The notes: generated by a model from the sequence alone, not told the origin. A stretch of DNA of 64,000 nt from Clavibacter californiensis (GCF_021952865.1 NZ_CP040792.1:2046001-2110000), one strand, 5' to 3'. Counted from the first letter of the stretch, positions 25,183 to 33,568 are shown. Program-made: numbers and translations.

Positions 25183-26369
25183 CCCGCGTCGACGCGCTGG
25201 TCGTGGGCGGTGGGCCCGTCGGGATCCACCTCGCGGCGCTCCTCGCGCAGGCTGGTCTCGACGTGCGGGTGTGGGAGGCACGGCCGGCGCCCGCCCTGCT
25301 GTCGCGCGCGATCGGGATCCACGCGCCGTCGCTCGACGCGTTCGACCGACTGGGCGTCGCGGACGAGATGGTCGCCGAGGCGGTCCTCGTCCGGACGGGC
25401 ATCGCGATGGGGCCCCGCGGCGAGCTCGGGCGCGTCTCGTTCGCCGGGGTCTCGGCCACGCACCCGTACGTCGCGGCGCTGCCGCAGTGGCGCACGGAGG
25501 AGATCCTCGCGAGGCGCCTGACCGGCCTCGCCCCCGACGCCCTCCGCCGCGGCGTGACGCTCACCGGGCTCGACGCGGATCCCGCCGGTGCGCCGGGCGG
25601 GGTCGTCCGCGCGAGCGGGCGGGACGCCGACGGCGCGCGCGTCGAGGTCGCCGCGTCCCTCGTCGTCGGCGCGGACGGCACGCGCGGCCGGGTCCGCGGG
25701 CTCCTCGGGATCGGCGTCGACGAGCGCCCCCTGCCTGACCGGTTCCTGATGGGCGACGCTCCCGACCGCACCGACGGAGGCGACGACGCCGTCGTCACCC
25801 TGCATCCGGACGGCGTCGTCGAGTCCTTCCCGCTGCCCGGTGGCCTGCGGCGCTTCGTCGTGGGGCTCCGCGCGGGGGAGGACGACGGGGATCGGGCGTC
25901 GCTCCTCGCCCGCGCGGTGCGCGAGCGCACCGGGCACGTCGTGTCGGCCGCGGAGCTGGATCCGGTCAGCGGCTTCGGCGTGCGCCGTCGCCTCGCGAAG
26001 CGCATGGTCGCCGGGCGAGGCGTGCTGATCGGCGACGCGGCCCACGAGATCAGCCCCATCGGCGGGCAGGGGATGAACCTCGGCTGGCTCGACGCGGACG
26101 CCCTCGCGCCGATCCTCGTCGACGCCGTCCGCGCGCGCCGCGGCGCGCCGGATCCCGTGCGCCTCGCCCGCTGGGAGCGTGACCGGAAGGCCAGCGCGCG
26201 ACGCGCGGCGGTGCAGTCGGAGATCAACACGGCGCTCGGGCGTCCCGTCCGGGGGCTCACCCGCCTCGTGCGCGACGCGGGGCTCCGCACGGTGCTCGCC
26301 TCGCCCGCCGCTGCCGGGCTCGCCTCCGTCTACGCCATGGGCCGGGACGCGGGCGCGCGGGTCAGGTGA
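25179..26369 (+). CDS. FAD-dependent monooxygenase (PKS tailoring)
   Basis: A 396-residue class A flavoprotein hydroxylase. The dinucleotide-binding motif GGGPVGIHLAALLAQAG is at the N-terminus, a DG motif (VVGADGTRGRVRG) in the middle, and the second FAD motif GVLIGDAAHEISPIGGQGMN binds the ribityl/phosphate. This is the para-hydroxybenzoate hydroxylase arrangement. In the SrsC-like context it would hydroxylate the phenolic ring and may lead to a quinone. ATG 25179 overlaps the methyltransferase stop. Its own stop lies within the last bases of the convergent UbiA gene. Confidence 0.88.
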   Translation: MTRVDALVVGGGPVGIHLAALLAQAGLDVRVWEARPAPALLSRAIGIHAPSLDAFDRLGVADEMVAEAVLVRTGIAMGPRGELGRVSFAGVSATHPYVAALPQWRTEEILARRLTGLAPDALRRGVTLTGLDADPAGAPGGVVRASGRDADGARVEVAASLVVGADGTRGRVRGLLGIGVDERPLPDRFLMGDAPDRTDGGDDAVVTLHPDGVVESFPLPGGLRRFVVGLRAGEDDGDRASLLARAVRERTGHVVSAAELDPVSGFGVRRRLAKRMVAGRGVLIGDAAHEISPIGGQGMNLGWLDADALAPILVDAVRARRGAPDPVRLARWERDRKASARRAAVQSEINTALGRPVRGLTRLVRDAGLRTVLASPAAAGLASVYAMGRDAGARVR

Positions 26370-27207
26370 GGCGGGTCGCGTTCAGCGCGATCTGCGCCAC
26401 GAGCAGCAACGACGCCGCCATGATCAGCTGGAACAGCAGCCGCCCCGGCGGCCGCGTGACGACGCGCACGGCACCCCACGCGGCGATGCCCAGCGTGACG
26501 ACGAGCCCGGCGGCCGCGACCGGCGTGATCGCGCGCGCCGGATCCGCGAGCACGGGGCCCACGGCCACGACGACCGCCCCGAGCGCGAGCGCCCCGAACG
26601 CGACGAGGCCCGACGGCACGCGCCCGAGCCGGTGCGGCAGGCCCCGCACGCCCGTCCGAGCGTCGTCCTCGAGGTCGGGCAGCACGTTGGTGAAGTGGAT
26701 GGAGACGCCGAGCACCGCGCCGGTCGCCATCGCCCACGCGGCCGCGGGCACCGGATCGACGCCGCCCAAGGCGACCACCGTCGGCAGGATCCCGAAGGCC
26801 ACGACGAAGGGGAGGACGCTCACGGCGGTCCGCTTCAGCCCGGCGTTGTACGCCCAGCCCGCGCCCACGAGCACGCCGTGCGCGAGGAGGAACGCCGGTC
26901 CGAGCGCGGCCGACGCCACGCCGCACGCCGCCACCGTCACGAGGGCCGCCGCCCGGACCAGCCCGACCGTCACCTCGCCGCGCGCGACGGGCTTGTCGGC
27001 GCGGGCGACGCTGCGGTCGCGCTCGGCGTCGATCCAGTCGTTGGAGAGGCCGATGGACAGCTGCCCGAGGAGCACGGCCAGCGCCACCGCGACCACGCGC
27101 CCGGGCCCGTAGCCGAGCGCGATCGCGAGCACCGCGGCGAGCACCGTGACGGTCGCCGTCGGCCCCGGGTGCGAGGAGAGCGCGAGGAGCCGGAGCCGGC
27201 CGATCAC
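26362..27207 (-). CDS. UbiA-family prenyltransferase
   Basis: A 281-residue polytopic membrane protein with about eight to nine helices. The two Asp-rich motifs that bind Mg-prenyl diphosphate are GLSNDWIDAERD (NDxxDxxxD form, about residue 54) and VLPDLEDDARTG. UbiA proteins attach polyprenyl chains to aromatic acceptors. Its 3' end overlaps that of the FAD monooxygenase, which suggests, without proving, that its acceptor is the PKS product. Alternatives are menaquinone (MenA-like) or other lipid prenylation. GTG 27207 overlaps the stop of the upstream GNAT gene (GTGA). Confidence 0.87.
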   Translation of the reverse strand: MIGRLRLLALSSHPGPTATVTVLAAVLAIALGYGPGRVVAVALAVLLGQLSIGLSNDWIDAERDRSVARADKPVARGEVTVGLVRAAALVTVAACGVASAALGPAFLLAHGVLVGAGWAYNAGLKRTAVSVLPFVVAFGILPTVVALGGVDPVPAAAWAMATGAVLGVSIHFTNVLPDLEDDARTGVRGLPHRLGRVPSGLVAFGALALGAVVVAVGPVLADPARAITPVAAAGLVVTLGIAAWGAVRVVTRPPGRLLFQLIMAASLLLVAQIALNATRLT

Positions 27208-27674
27208 GCGAGCGTCAGCGCGTAGCAGCGGGAGCCCTCGGAGTCGGCGTAGGCGCCGAAGCGGGGGATCTCGGTCCAGCCCTCGCGGACGTAGAACCGC
27301 ATGGCGTCGGGCTGCTCCGGGCCGGTCTCCAGCACCAGGTCGACCACGCCGAGCTCGCGGGCGGTCTCCTCGAGGGCGCGGAGGACGGCCGTCGCGACGC
27401 CCGTGCCGCGGACGGCGGGCACCACGTACATGCGCTTCAGCTCCGCCCACGGCGTCCCGTCGCCGCGGTCGGCGAGCGGCCGGATCCCGCCGCAGCCGAC
27501 GGGCGTCCCGTCCGCGTCGCGCGCGACGAGGAACGCGGCCATGTCGGCGGCCGTCGGCTTGGCGCCGGGCTCCGTGTCGCCGCCGTAGCGGAGGTCGAGC
27601 TCGGCGCGCTGGGCGGCGCGGAGGGAGATCGCGTCGTCGTCGTCCCACGCGACCCGCGAGATGGTGAGGTCCAT
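27204..27674 (-). CDS. GNAT family N-acetyltransferase
   Basis: A 156-residue acetyltransferase. The acetyl-CoA pyrophosphate loop reads RMYVVPAVRGTGVATAVLRAL (Q/RxxGxG/A). LVLETGPEQPDAMRFYVREGW is the C-terminal half of the GNAT fold. The substrate is unknown. ATG 27674 has CAGGAT six bases upstream. It is co-directional with and coupled to the UbiA gene, and divergent from a second GNAT gene 51 bases away. Confidence 0.87.
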   Translation of the reverse strand: MDLTISRVAWDDDDAISLRAAQRAELDLRYGGDTEPGAKPTAADMAAFLVARDADGTPVGCGGIRPLADRGDGTPWAELKRMYVVPAVRGTGVATAVLRALEETARELGVVDLVLETGPEQPDAMRFYVREGWTEIPRFGAYADSEGSRCYALTLA

Positions 27675-27680
27675 GCGTCG

Positions 27681-27686
27681 ATCCTG
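27681..27686 (-). promoter_or_regulatory. -10 element (CAGGAT) of a probable leaderless promoter
   Basis: Reverse-strand CAGGAT, six bases before ATG 27674. Confidence 0.45.
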
Positions 27687-27713
27687 CCGCACGGCTCCCG
27701 CCGACCGCTCCGT

Positions 27714-27719
27714 TAGCCT
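27714..27719 (+). promoter_or_regulatory. -10 element (TAGCCT) of a probable leaderless promoter
   Basis: TAGCCT ends six bases before ATG 27726. Confidence 0.5.
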
Positions 27720-27725
27720 GCTGGC

Positions 27726-28235
27726 ATGAGGATCCGCCCCGCCGAGCTGCGTGACATCGACGACCTGCTGGAGATCCGCAACCACGCGATCCTCACCGGC
27801 ACCGCCCTCTGGACGGAGGAGCCGGTCGACCGCGCCGAGCGCGAGGCGTGGTTCCGGGAGACGACGGAGGCGGGCGACCCGATCCTCGTCGCCGAGGTCG
27901 ACGGGGCCTTCGCGGGCTACGGCACCTACGGGCCCTGGCGGCGGATGTCCGGCTACCGCTTCTCGGTGGAGGACTCGGTCTACGTGCGCGACGCCTTCCA
28001 GGGGCAGGGCGTCGGCCGCGCGCTCATCGAGGCGGTCGTCGAGCACGCACGAGCGGCCGGGAAGCGCGCGGTGTTCGCGGACATCGAGGCCGGCAACACC
28101 GGCTCGATCCGGCTGCACGAGCGGCTCGGCTTCCGTCAGGTGGGGCTGCTGCCCGGGATCGGCTGGAAGTTCGGCCGCCCGCTCGACCTCGCGATCCTGC
28201 ACCTGCCGCTGGTCGACGACGCGGCATCCGCCTAG
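27726..28235 (+). CDS. GNAT N-acetyltransferase, phosphinothricin-acetyltransferase-like
   Basis: A 169-residue acetyltransferase closest in layout to the Pat/Bar/YncA group: IRPAELRDIDDLLEIRNHAILTGTA at the start, the CoA loop VYVRDAFQGQGVGRALIEAVVEHA, and ADIEAGNTGSIRLHERLGFRQVGLLPGIGWKFGRPLDLA at the end, which is highly characteristic. Family members acetylate phosphinothricin, methionine sulfoximine or other small amines; the natural substrate here is unproven. A strong terminator follows. Confidence 0.88.
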   Translation: MRIRPAELRDIDDLLEIRNHAILTGTALWTEEPVDRAEREAWFRETTEAGDPILVAEVDGAFAGYGTYGPWRRMSGYRFSVEDSVYVRDAFQGQGVGRALIEAVVEHARAAGKRAVFADIEAGNTGSIRLHERLGFRQVGLLPGIGWKFGRPLDLAILHLPLVDDAASA

Positions 28236-28277
28236 CAGAGGGCGATGCCCGCGCGAGGATCCGCCCGCCGGACGGTC

Positions 28278-28325
28278 GAGAGGCCCGGCACGGGGCGCGG
28301 GAACGCCACGGGTGCCGGGCCTCTC
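28278..28325 (+). terminator. Rho-independent terminator after the GNAT gene
   Basis: Perfect 14-bp stem: GAGAGGCCCGGCAC (28278-28291) pairs with 28312-28325 across a 20-base loop. Confidence 0.8.
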
Positions 28326-28343
28326 CGGTGATCGCGGTCCTTC

Positions 28344-28442
28344 GGGGGGTGGGCGATCGCCGTGGTCCGGGAGCCGTCCGATCCGGGGGGGGGGTGGACG
28401 GACGTGCTCGTCGGGTTGCGAGCGCCAGGCCCAAGGGGGGGG
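28344..28442. repeat. Cluster of three homopolymeric G tracts
   Basis: Within 100 intergenic bases there are runs of G6 (28344-28349), G10 (28385-28394) and G8 (28435-28442), each embedded in further G-rich sequence. The gap (28236-28531) otherwise holds only the upstream terminator. The runs could form quadruplexes, vary in length by slippage, or contain sequencing errors. Confidence 0.8.
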
Positions 28443-28531
28443 TAAGGGCCGTGCGCTCGTGGACGACTCTACCGGGTCCCCCTTTATGCGGACACACGGG
28501 GATGGCCCCAGAAAGAGGGGCGCACCCGATG

Positions 28532-28975
28532 TCAGTCCTGGGACTCGTCGAGCTCGCGGCCGCCGCCCGCGACGACCGCGTCGCGGAGCGCGTGGAACTG
28601 GTCGACCGTGAGGCCGTTGCGGAGGAGGTACGGCTCCACGCCGCCGCGGCCGGCCAGGGAGTGCAGGGCCTGGATCACCGGCGCGGGATCCCCGTCGACG
28701 GCGTGCTGCGCCGCGTCGCGGACGTCGAGCCCGCCGGCGACGAGCGCGAGGGCGACGACGAGCGCGTCCTCGGCGGACGCGGTGCGGGCGTCGTAGCGCG
28801 CCGCGGGCGCGCCGGCCCCCAGGAGGTCCGCCGCCTCGGCGACCCGCTCCGTGAGGTGGGTGCCGTCGGCCACGAGGAGGGCGACGTACGTGGATGCGGG
28901 AGCACCGGCGGCGGCGGTCGCCGCGGATCCGATGGTGCGGTCGGATGCCGGCGAGGCGGGAGCGGGTGAGGTCAT
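28532..28975 (-). CDS. Hypothetical protein, unrecognised
   Basis: A 147-residue protein I do not recognise. Residues 1-30 are Ala/Pro/Ser-rich and probably disordered. From about 30 on comes STYVALLVADGTHLTERVAEAADLLG, then an Ala-rich helical section ending in GLTVDQFHALRDAVVAGGG. No signal peptide, membrane helix or cysteine is seen; it looks small, acidic, helical and cytoplasmic. The codon bias matches its neighbours, so it is likely a real gene. It is divergent from cydA across a 378-base gap, with the G-tract cluster just past its 3' end. Confidence 0.6.
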   Translation of the reverse strand: MTSPAPASPASDRTIGSAATAAAGAPASTYVALLVADGTHLTERVAEAADLLGAGAPAARYDARTASAEDALVVALALVAGGLDVRDAAQHAVDGDPAPVIQALHSLAGRGGVEPYLLRNGLTVDQFHALRDAVVAGGGRELDESQD

Positions 28976-29206
28976 GGCGGCGGCCCTTCGGTCGACGTGC
29001 GCGGTGCGGGTGGGTGCGGTGCCGGATCCGAGGGCCGACGGCGTGCGCGGAGCCGATGCCGACCCGCGCATGGGCGCACCGGGTCGACGCCGATCCGGAT
29101 GCGTGGTCCGACCCTCGCCCGGCCGGGTGAACGACGGGTGTCGCGCGCGCCGCCGGCCGGCCAACGCGACGCGGCCGGGATCCGCGCGCAGGGCTCGCGC
29201 CGATCG

Positions 29207-29221
29207 TCTACAAGTCGTAGA
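29207..29221. promoter_or_regulatory. Inverted repeat overlapping the probable cyd promoter
   Basis: TCTAC-AAGTC-GTAGA, perfect 5-bp arms, overlaps a TAGAAT -10 (29218-29223). The 378-base gap between 28975 and 29354 shows this dyad, the -10 and a short leader ORF; no riboswitch fold was recognised. The repeat is a candidate operator for respiratory control of cydABDC. Confidence 0.45.
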
Positions 29222-29223
29222 AT
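29218..29223 (+). promoter_or_regulatory. -10 element (TAGAAT) of the cydABDC promoter
   Basis: Best -10 in the cydA upstream region, with the right-hand arm of the TCTAC/GTAGA dyad overlapping it. No convincing -35. Confidence 0.45.
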
Positions 29224-29288
29224 CGAGGGGTCGCGATGGAGCCTCAGCCCGCACGATCCGCCATCCACAGGAAGCGCATCCGGTCGCC

Positions 29289-29357
29289 ATGACACCGCAC
29301 CCCGTTCCCGCAGACCATCCCGCACCCGGCCGTCGCCAGAGCGGTCGCCCCGAGTGA
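29289..29357 (+). CDS. Possible 22-residue leader ORF overlapping the cydA start
   Basis: ATG 29289 opens a Pro/His/Arg-rich 22-codon frame whose TGA (29355-29357) overlaps the cydA GTG (29354), the same GTGA overlap used by coupled genes elsewhere here. An AGGAAG lies 14 bases upstream, somewhat far. It could couple cydA translation to a leader peptide, or be chance. Confidence 0.3.
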   Translation: MTPHPVPADHPAPGRRQSGRPE

Positions 29358-30766
29358 ACGACCTCCTCGACCCGCTCCTCCTCTCCCGCTGGCAGTTCGG
29401 CCTCACGACCGTCTACCACTTCCTCTTCGTCCCGCTCACGATCGGGATGGCGTTCGTCTGCGCGCTGTACCAGACCGCGTGGGTGCGCACCGGGAAGCAG
29501 CACTACCTGCGGCTCACCCGGTTCTTCGGGAGGATCTTCCTCATCAACTTCGCCATGGGCACGGTCACGGGCATCGTGCAGGAGTTCCAGTTCGGCATGA
29601 ACTGGTCCGAGTACTCCCGCTTCGTGGGCGACGTGTTCGGCGCACCGCTCGCGCTCGAGGGCCTGCTGGCGTTCTTCCTCGAGGCGTCGTTCATCGGCGT
29701 CTGGATCTTCGGCTGGGACAAGCTCCCGAAGAGGCTGCACCTCGCGTCGATCTGGGTGGTCTCGGTCGCGTCGATCCTGTCGGCGTACTTCATCCTCGCG
29801 GCCAACGCCTTCATGCAGAACCCGGTGGGGTACCGCATCGACGAGGCCCGCGGACGAGCCGAGCTCACCGACATCTGGGCGCTCCTCACCAACAAGGTCG
29901 CCCTCGCGGCGTTCCCCCACACGATCTTCGCGGCCTTCATGTGCGTGGCCGCCGTCATCATCTCGGTCGCCGCCTGGCACCTGTCGCGCAACCAGCACCT
30001 CGAGACGATGATGCCGGCGCTCAGGTTCGGCATGTGGTTCATGGTCGTCTCGGGCGCGCTCACGATCCTCTCCGGCGACCAGCTCGGACTGGCGATGGTG
30101 CAGACGCAGCCCATGAAGATGGCCGCAGCCGAGGCGCACTACGACACCTCGTCGGGCGCCGCCGCGTCGTTCTCGCTCTTCACGTGGGGCACGCCGGACG
30201 GGTCGAGCGAGCTGTTCTCCATCCGGATCCCGTACCTGCTCTCGTTCCTCTCGACGCACACGCTCGACGGCACGGTCCAGGGCATCAACGACCTGCAGGC
30301 GCAGTACGTCGCGAGCTACGGCCCGGGCGACTACACGCCCACCATCTGGGTCACCTACTGGGCGTTCCGCTGGATGATGGGCTTCGGCATGGCGGCCATC
30401 GGCGTCGCGGTCGCGGGCCTCTGGTCCACGCGCCGGGGGCGCCGCATCACGAAGCCGTGGATGTGGAAGGTCGCCATCTGGGCCGCCCCGCTGCCGCTGC
30501 TCGCGATGACGGTCGGCTGGATCTTCACGGAGATGGGCCGCCAGCCCTGGATCGTCTTCAGCCTGCTGCAGACCTCGTCCGCGGTCTCGCCGAACGTCAC
30601 CGGGATGCAGGTGCTGCTCTCGCTCATCGCGTTCACGGTCGTCTACGGGTCGCTCGCCGTGGTCGAGTTCCGCCTGATCCTGAAGGCGGCGCAGAAGGGT
30701 CCGGAGGCCGAGCAGGAGCCGGATCCCGTCACGGGCGAGGTCGTCCGGGAAGCGAGCGTGTACTGA
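29354..30766 (+). CDS. cydA: Cytochrome bd ubiquinol oxidase subunit I
   Basis: A 470-residue membrane subunit of the high-affinity terminal oxidase that reduces O2 with quinol. LLLSRWQFGLTTVYHFLFVPLTIG carries the first haem b595/d-side His; AFPHTIFAAFM holds the b558 His and FTEMGRQPW the axial Met. The quinol-binding Q-loop (SGDQLGLAMVQTQPMKMAAAEAHY) is the short actinobacterial type. GTG 29354 is the only start preserving the N-terminal helix. The cydB ATG overlaps its stop. With cydB and cydDC it forms a complete operon, expected to be induced at low oxygen. Confidence 0.95.
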   Translation: MNDLLDPLLLSRWQFGLTTVYHFLFVPLTIGMAFVCALYQTAWVRTGKQHYLRLTRFFGRIFLINFAMGTVTGIVQEFQFGMNWSEYSRFVGDVFGAPLALEGLLAFFLEASFIGVWIFGWDKLPKRLHLASIWVVSVASILSAYFILAANAFMQNPVGYRIDEARGRAELTDIWALLTNKVALAAFPHTIFAAFMCVAAVIISVAAWHLSRNQHLETMMPALRFGMWFMVVSGALTILSGDQLGLAMVQTQPMKMAAAEAHYDTSSGAAASFSLFTWGTPDGSSELFSIRIPYLLSFLSTHTLDGTVQGINDLQAQYVASYGPGDYTPTIWVTYWAFRWMMGFGMAAIGVAVAGLWSTRRGRRITKPWMWKVAIWAAPLPLLAMTVGWIFTEMGRQPWIVFSLLQTSSAVSPNVTGMQVLLSLIAFTVVYGSLAVVEFRLILKAAQKGPEAEQEPDPVTGEVVREASVY

Positions 30767-31770
30767 TGGACCTGCCCACCATCTGGTTCGGTGTCATCGC
30801 CTTCCTCTTCGTCGGCTACTTCGTGCTCGACGGCTTCGACTTCGGCGTGGGGATGAGCTTGCCGTTCCTCGCGAAGGACGACACCGACCGCCGCGTGCTC
30901 ATCAACACCATCGGCCCGGTCTGGGACCTCAACGAGACGTGGCTCATCGTCGCGGGGGCCGCGCTCTTCGCGGCGTTCCCCGAGTGGTACGCGACCATGT
31001 CCAGCGGGTTCTACCTGCTGCTCGTCGCGATCCTCATCACGCTGATCCTCCGCGGCGTCTCGTTCGAGTTCCGGCACCAGGGGGCGTCGGACCGGTGGCG
31101 CGGGTGGTTCGACGCGATGATCGTGGTCGGATCCGTGGTGCCGTCGTTCCTCTGGGGCGTCGTGTTCGCGAACGTGGTGCGCGGCGTGCCGATGGACGCG
31201 AACCACGACTACACGGGGTCCACGCTCGACCTGCTGACCCCGTACGCGCTCCTCGGCGGGCTCACGACGCTCTCGCTGTTCCTCGTGAACGGCCTGCAGT
31301 TCGCCGCGCTCAAGACCGACGGGCCGATCCGGGCGCGTGCCCGGCTGCTCTCGATGCGCGTCGGCGCGGTGACCATCGCGATCGCGGCGACCTTCCTCAC
31401 TTGGACGACGCTCGCGCACGGGTCGGCGCTGTCGGGGCTCGTGTCCGCGCTCGCGGCCGCGGCCCTCGTCGGGTCCTACCTCGCGAACGTGCGGGGTCGG
31501 GAGCGCTGGGCGTTCGGGCTGCTCGCGGCGACCATCGCGCTCGCGGTCGCGAGCCTCTTCACGGCGCTGCACCCGTACGTGATGCCGGCGTCGAACGATC
31601 CCGCGTACGGCCTGACGCTGGAGAACGCGTCCTCGTCGCCGTACACGCTCACGATCATGACGTGGGCCGCGGGCTTCGCGCTGCCGCTGATCCTCGCCTA
31701 CCAGGCGTGGACGTACTGGGTGTTCCGGAAGAGAATCACGCGCGCCGTGATCGTCCAGGCCGCGCACTAG
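30766..31770 (+). CDS. cydB: Cytochrome bd ubiquinol oxidase subunit II
   Basis: A 334-residue membrane protein. Family landmarks are YFVLDGFDFGVGMSLPFL near the start, the GPVWDLNETWLIVAGAALFAAFPEWYA stretch, and a final helix LPLILAYQAWTYWVFRKRI. CydB pairs with CydA and may help stabilise haem d. ATG 30766 overlaps the cydA TGA. The cydD gene begins seven bases after its stop. Confidence 0.95.
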   Translation: MDLPTIWFGVIAFLFVGYFVLDGFDFGVGMSLPFLAKDDTDRRVLINTIGPVWDLNETWLIVAGAALFAAFPEWYATMSSGFYLLLVAILITLILRGVSFEFRHQGASDRWRGWFDAMIVVGSVVPSFLWGVVFANVVRGVPMDANHDYTGSTLDLLTPYALLGGLTTLSLFLVNGLQFAALKTDGPIRARARLLSMRVGAVTIAIAATFLTWTTLAHGSALSGLVSALAAAALVGSYLANVRGRERWAFGLLAATIALAVASLFTALHPYVMPASNDPAYGLTLENASSSPYTLTIMTWAAGFALPLILAYQAWTYWVFRKRITRAVIVQAAH

Positions 31771-31777
31771 GCGCGCC

Positions 31778-33568
31778 GTGAAGCCCCTGGATCCGCGGCT
31801 GCTGCGGCACTCGGCGTCGGCGCGCGCCATGCTCGCCGTGGGCGCCGTCGTCGGCGTGGTGCAGACCGCGGCGCTCGTCGCCTTCTGCTGGTCGCTCACG
31901 CAGCTCGTCGTGCGGGCGATCGGCGGCACAGCCGCGTCGGAGCTCGGGCCGGTGCTCGCGCTCGTCGTCGGATCCGCCGTCGTGCGCGGAGCCTCGGCGT
32001 GGCTCCTCGACGTGGTGGGCGCGCGCGGCGCCGCTCGTGTCACCGCGGAGCTCCGTCGCCGGGCGCTCCGCGCGATCGCCGACCTCGGGCCCGCGTGGAC
32101 CGCGGGCCGCAGCCGCGGGCGCCTGGCGACCGTCGTCGGCCCGGGACTCGACGCGCTCGACCCCTACTTCGCCCGCTACGTGCCGCAGCTGATCCTCACG
32201 GCGCTCGCGACGCCGATCGTCGTGGCGGTGCTCTTCCTGGCCGACCCGCTCACGGGCGTGACCGTCCTCGCGACGCTGCCCGTGATCCCGGTCTTCATGG
32301 TGCTCGTCGGCTGGGCGACGCAGGAGGTGCAGCGGCGGCAGTGGTCGCGCCTCACCGAGCTGGCGTCGGGCTTCCTGGACGTGGTCGACGGGCTGTCCAC
32401 GCTCCTGGTCTTCGGGCGCGCCCGGCGGCAGACCGCCCGGATCCGCCGGGTCACGGACGAGTACCGCGTCGAGACCATGCGCGTGCTCCGGATCTCGTTC
32501 CTGTCCGGCTTCGTGCTGGAGCTCGCGGCGTCGCTGTCGGTCGCGCTCGTGGCGGTGTCGGTGGGGGTGCGCCTCATCGGCGGGCAGCTCGACCTCGAGG
32601 TGGGGCTCTTCGTGCTGCTGCTCGCGCCGGAGGCGTTCCTGCCCATCCGGCAGGTGGGCGTGCAGTTCCACGCCGCGGCCGAGGGGGTCGCGGCCGCGGA
32701 CGACGTGCTCGGGATCCTCGAGGAGGAGCGGGCCGGGCGGGCGGCGCGGGCCGTCCCGCGCGCCGGGGCGGCCGCAGGCGCTGCAGCTCACGCTGCGGCT
32801 GGCGCCGCGGCTGCCCGGGGTCCCGCGGGCGACGCGCTCGTGATCCGCGACCTGGTCGTCACGCGCGGCGACCGGCCCGTTGTGGCCGGGCTCTCCGCGA
32901 CCTTCCCCCGGGGACGCGTCACGGCGGTGACCGGGCCGAGCGGCGTCGGCAAGTCGTCACTCCTCCAGGCGATCCTGGGGCAGCTGCCCGCGGCGGGCGC
33001 CGTCGGCTGGGTCGGCGAGAACGCCGCCTCCGCGCCGCGCGCGCCGCTGGTGACCGAGATCGCCTGGGCGGGGCAGCGGCCCGGACTCGTGGCGGGCACG
33101 GTGCGGGCGAACGTGGCGCTCGGCGTCGCGGATGCGGACGACGCGCTCGTCCGACGCGCGCTCGCGCTCGCGGCGGCCGACGGCATCGACCCCGACCTGG
33201 AGCTCGGCGTCGGCGGGCAGGGGCTGTCCGGCGGGCAGGCGCAGCGGGTCGCCGTCGCGCGGGCCGTGCACCGCGCGCTCGCCCTCGACTGCCCGCTCGT
33301 CCTCCTCGACGAGCCGAGCTCCGCGCTCGACGCCGCTGCCGAGGCGCGCCTCGCCGACGGGATCCGCGCGCTCGCCGACCAGGGCCGTGCCGTGGTGGTC
33401 GTCACGCACCGCGGCGCGCTCGTGCGGGCGGCGGACGCCGAGCTGCGGCTGGGCGGGGGATCCGCCGCGGACGGGACACCGCCCGCCATCGGCCGGCGCG
33501 TACCCGCCGCCGAGATGCCCGCCCGCATCGCCCCGGAGCCCGCATGGCGCGCGCAGGTCGCGCCGTGA
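31778..33568 (+). CDS. cydD: Thiol-reductant ABC exporter subunit CydD
   Basis: A 596-residue half-ABC exporter needed for cytochrome bd assembly; CydDC exports cysteine/glutathione (and has been linked to haem) to keep the periplasm reduced. The first ~300 residues form six helices; the ATPase domain has GPSGVGKSSLL (Walker A), LSGGQAQRVAVARAV (signature) and LVLLDEPSSALD (Walker B). Between them an Ala/Gly-rich low-complexity linker (about residues 325-355) is unusual. Start GTG 31778. The cydC GTG overlaps its stop. Confidence 0.93.
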   Translation: MKPLDPRLLRHSASARAMLAVGAVVGVVQTAALVAFCWSLTQLVVRAIGGTAASELGPVLALVVGSAVVRGASAWLLDVVGARGAARVTAELRRRALRAIADLGPAWTAGRSRGRLATVVGPGLDALDPYFARYVPQLILTALATPIVVAVLFLADPLTGVTVLATLPVIPVFMVLVGWATQEVQRRQWSRLTELASGFLDVVDGLSTLLVFGRARRQTARIRRVTDEYRVETMRVLRISFLSGFVLELAASLSVALVAVSVGVRLIGGQLDLEVGLFVLLLAPEAFLPIRQVGVQFHAAAEGVAAADDVLGILEEERAGRAARAVPRAGAAAGAAAHAAAGAAAARGPAGDALVIRDLVVTRGDRPVVAGLSATFPRGRVTAVTGPSGVGKSSLLQAILGQLPAAGAVGWVGENAASAPRAPLVTEIAWAGQRPGLVAGTVRANVALGVADADDALVRRALALAAADGIDPDLELGVGGQGLSGGQAQRVAVARAVHRALALDCPLVLLDEPSSALDAAAEARLADGIRALADQGRAVVVVTHRGALVRAADAELRLGGGSAADGTPPAIGRRVPAAEMPARIAPEPAWRAQVAP

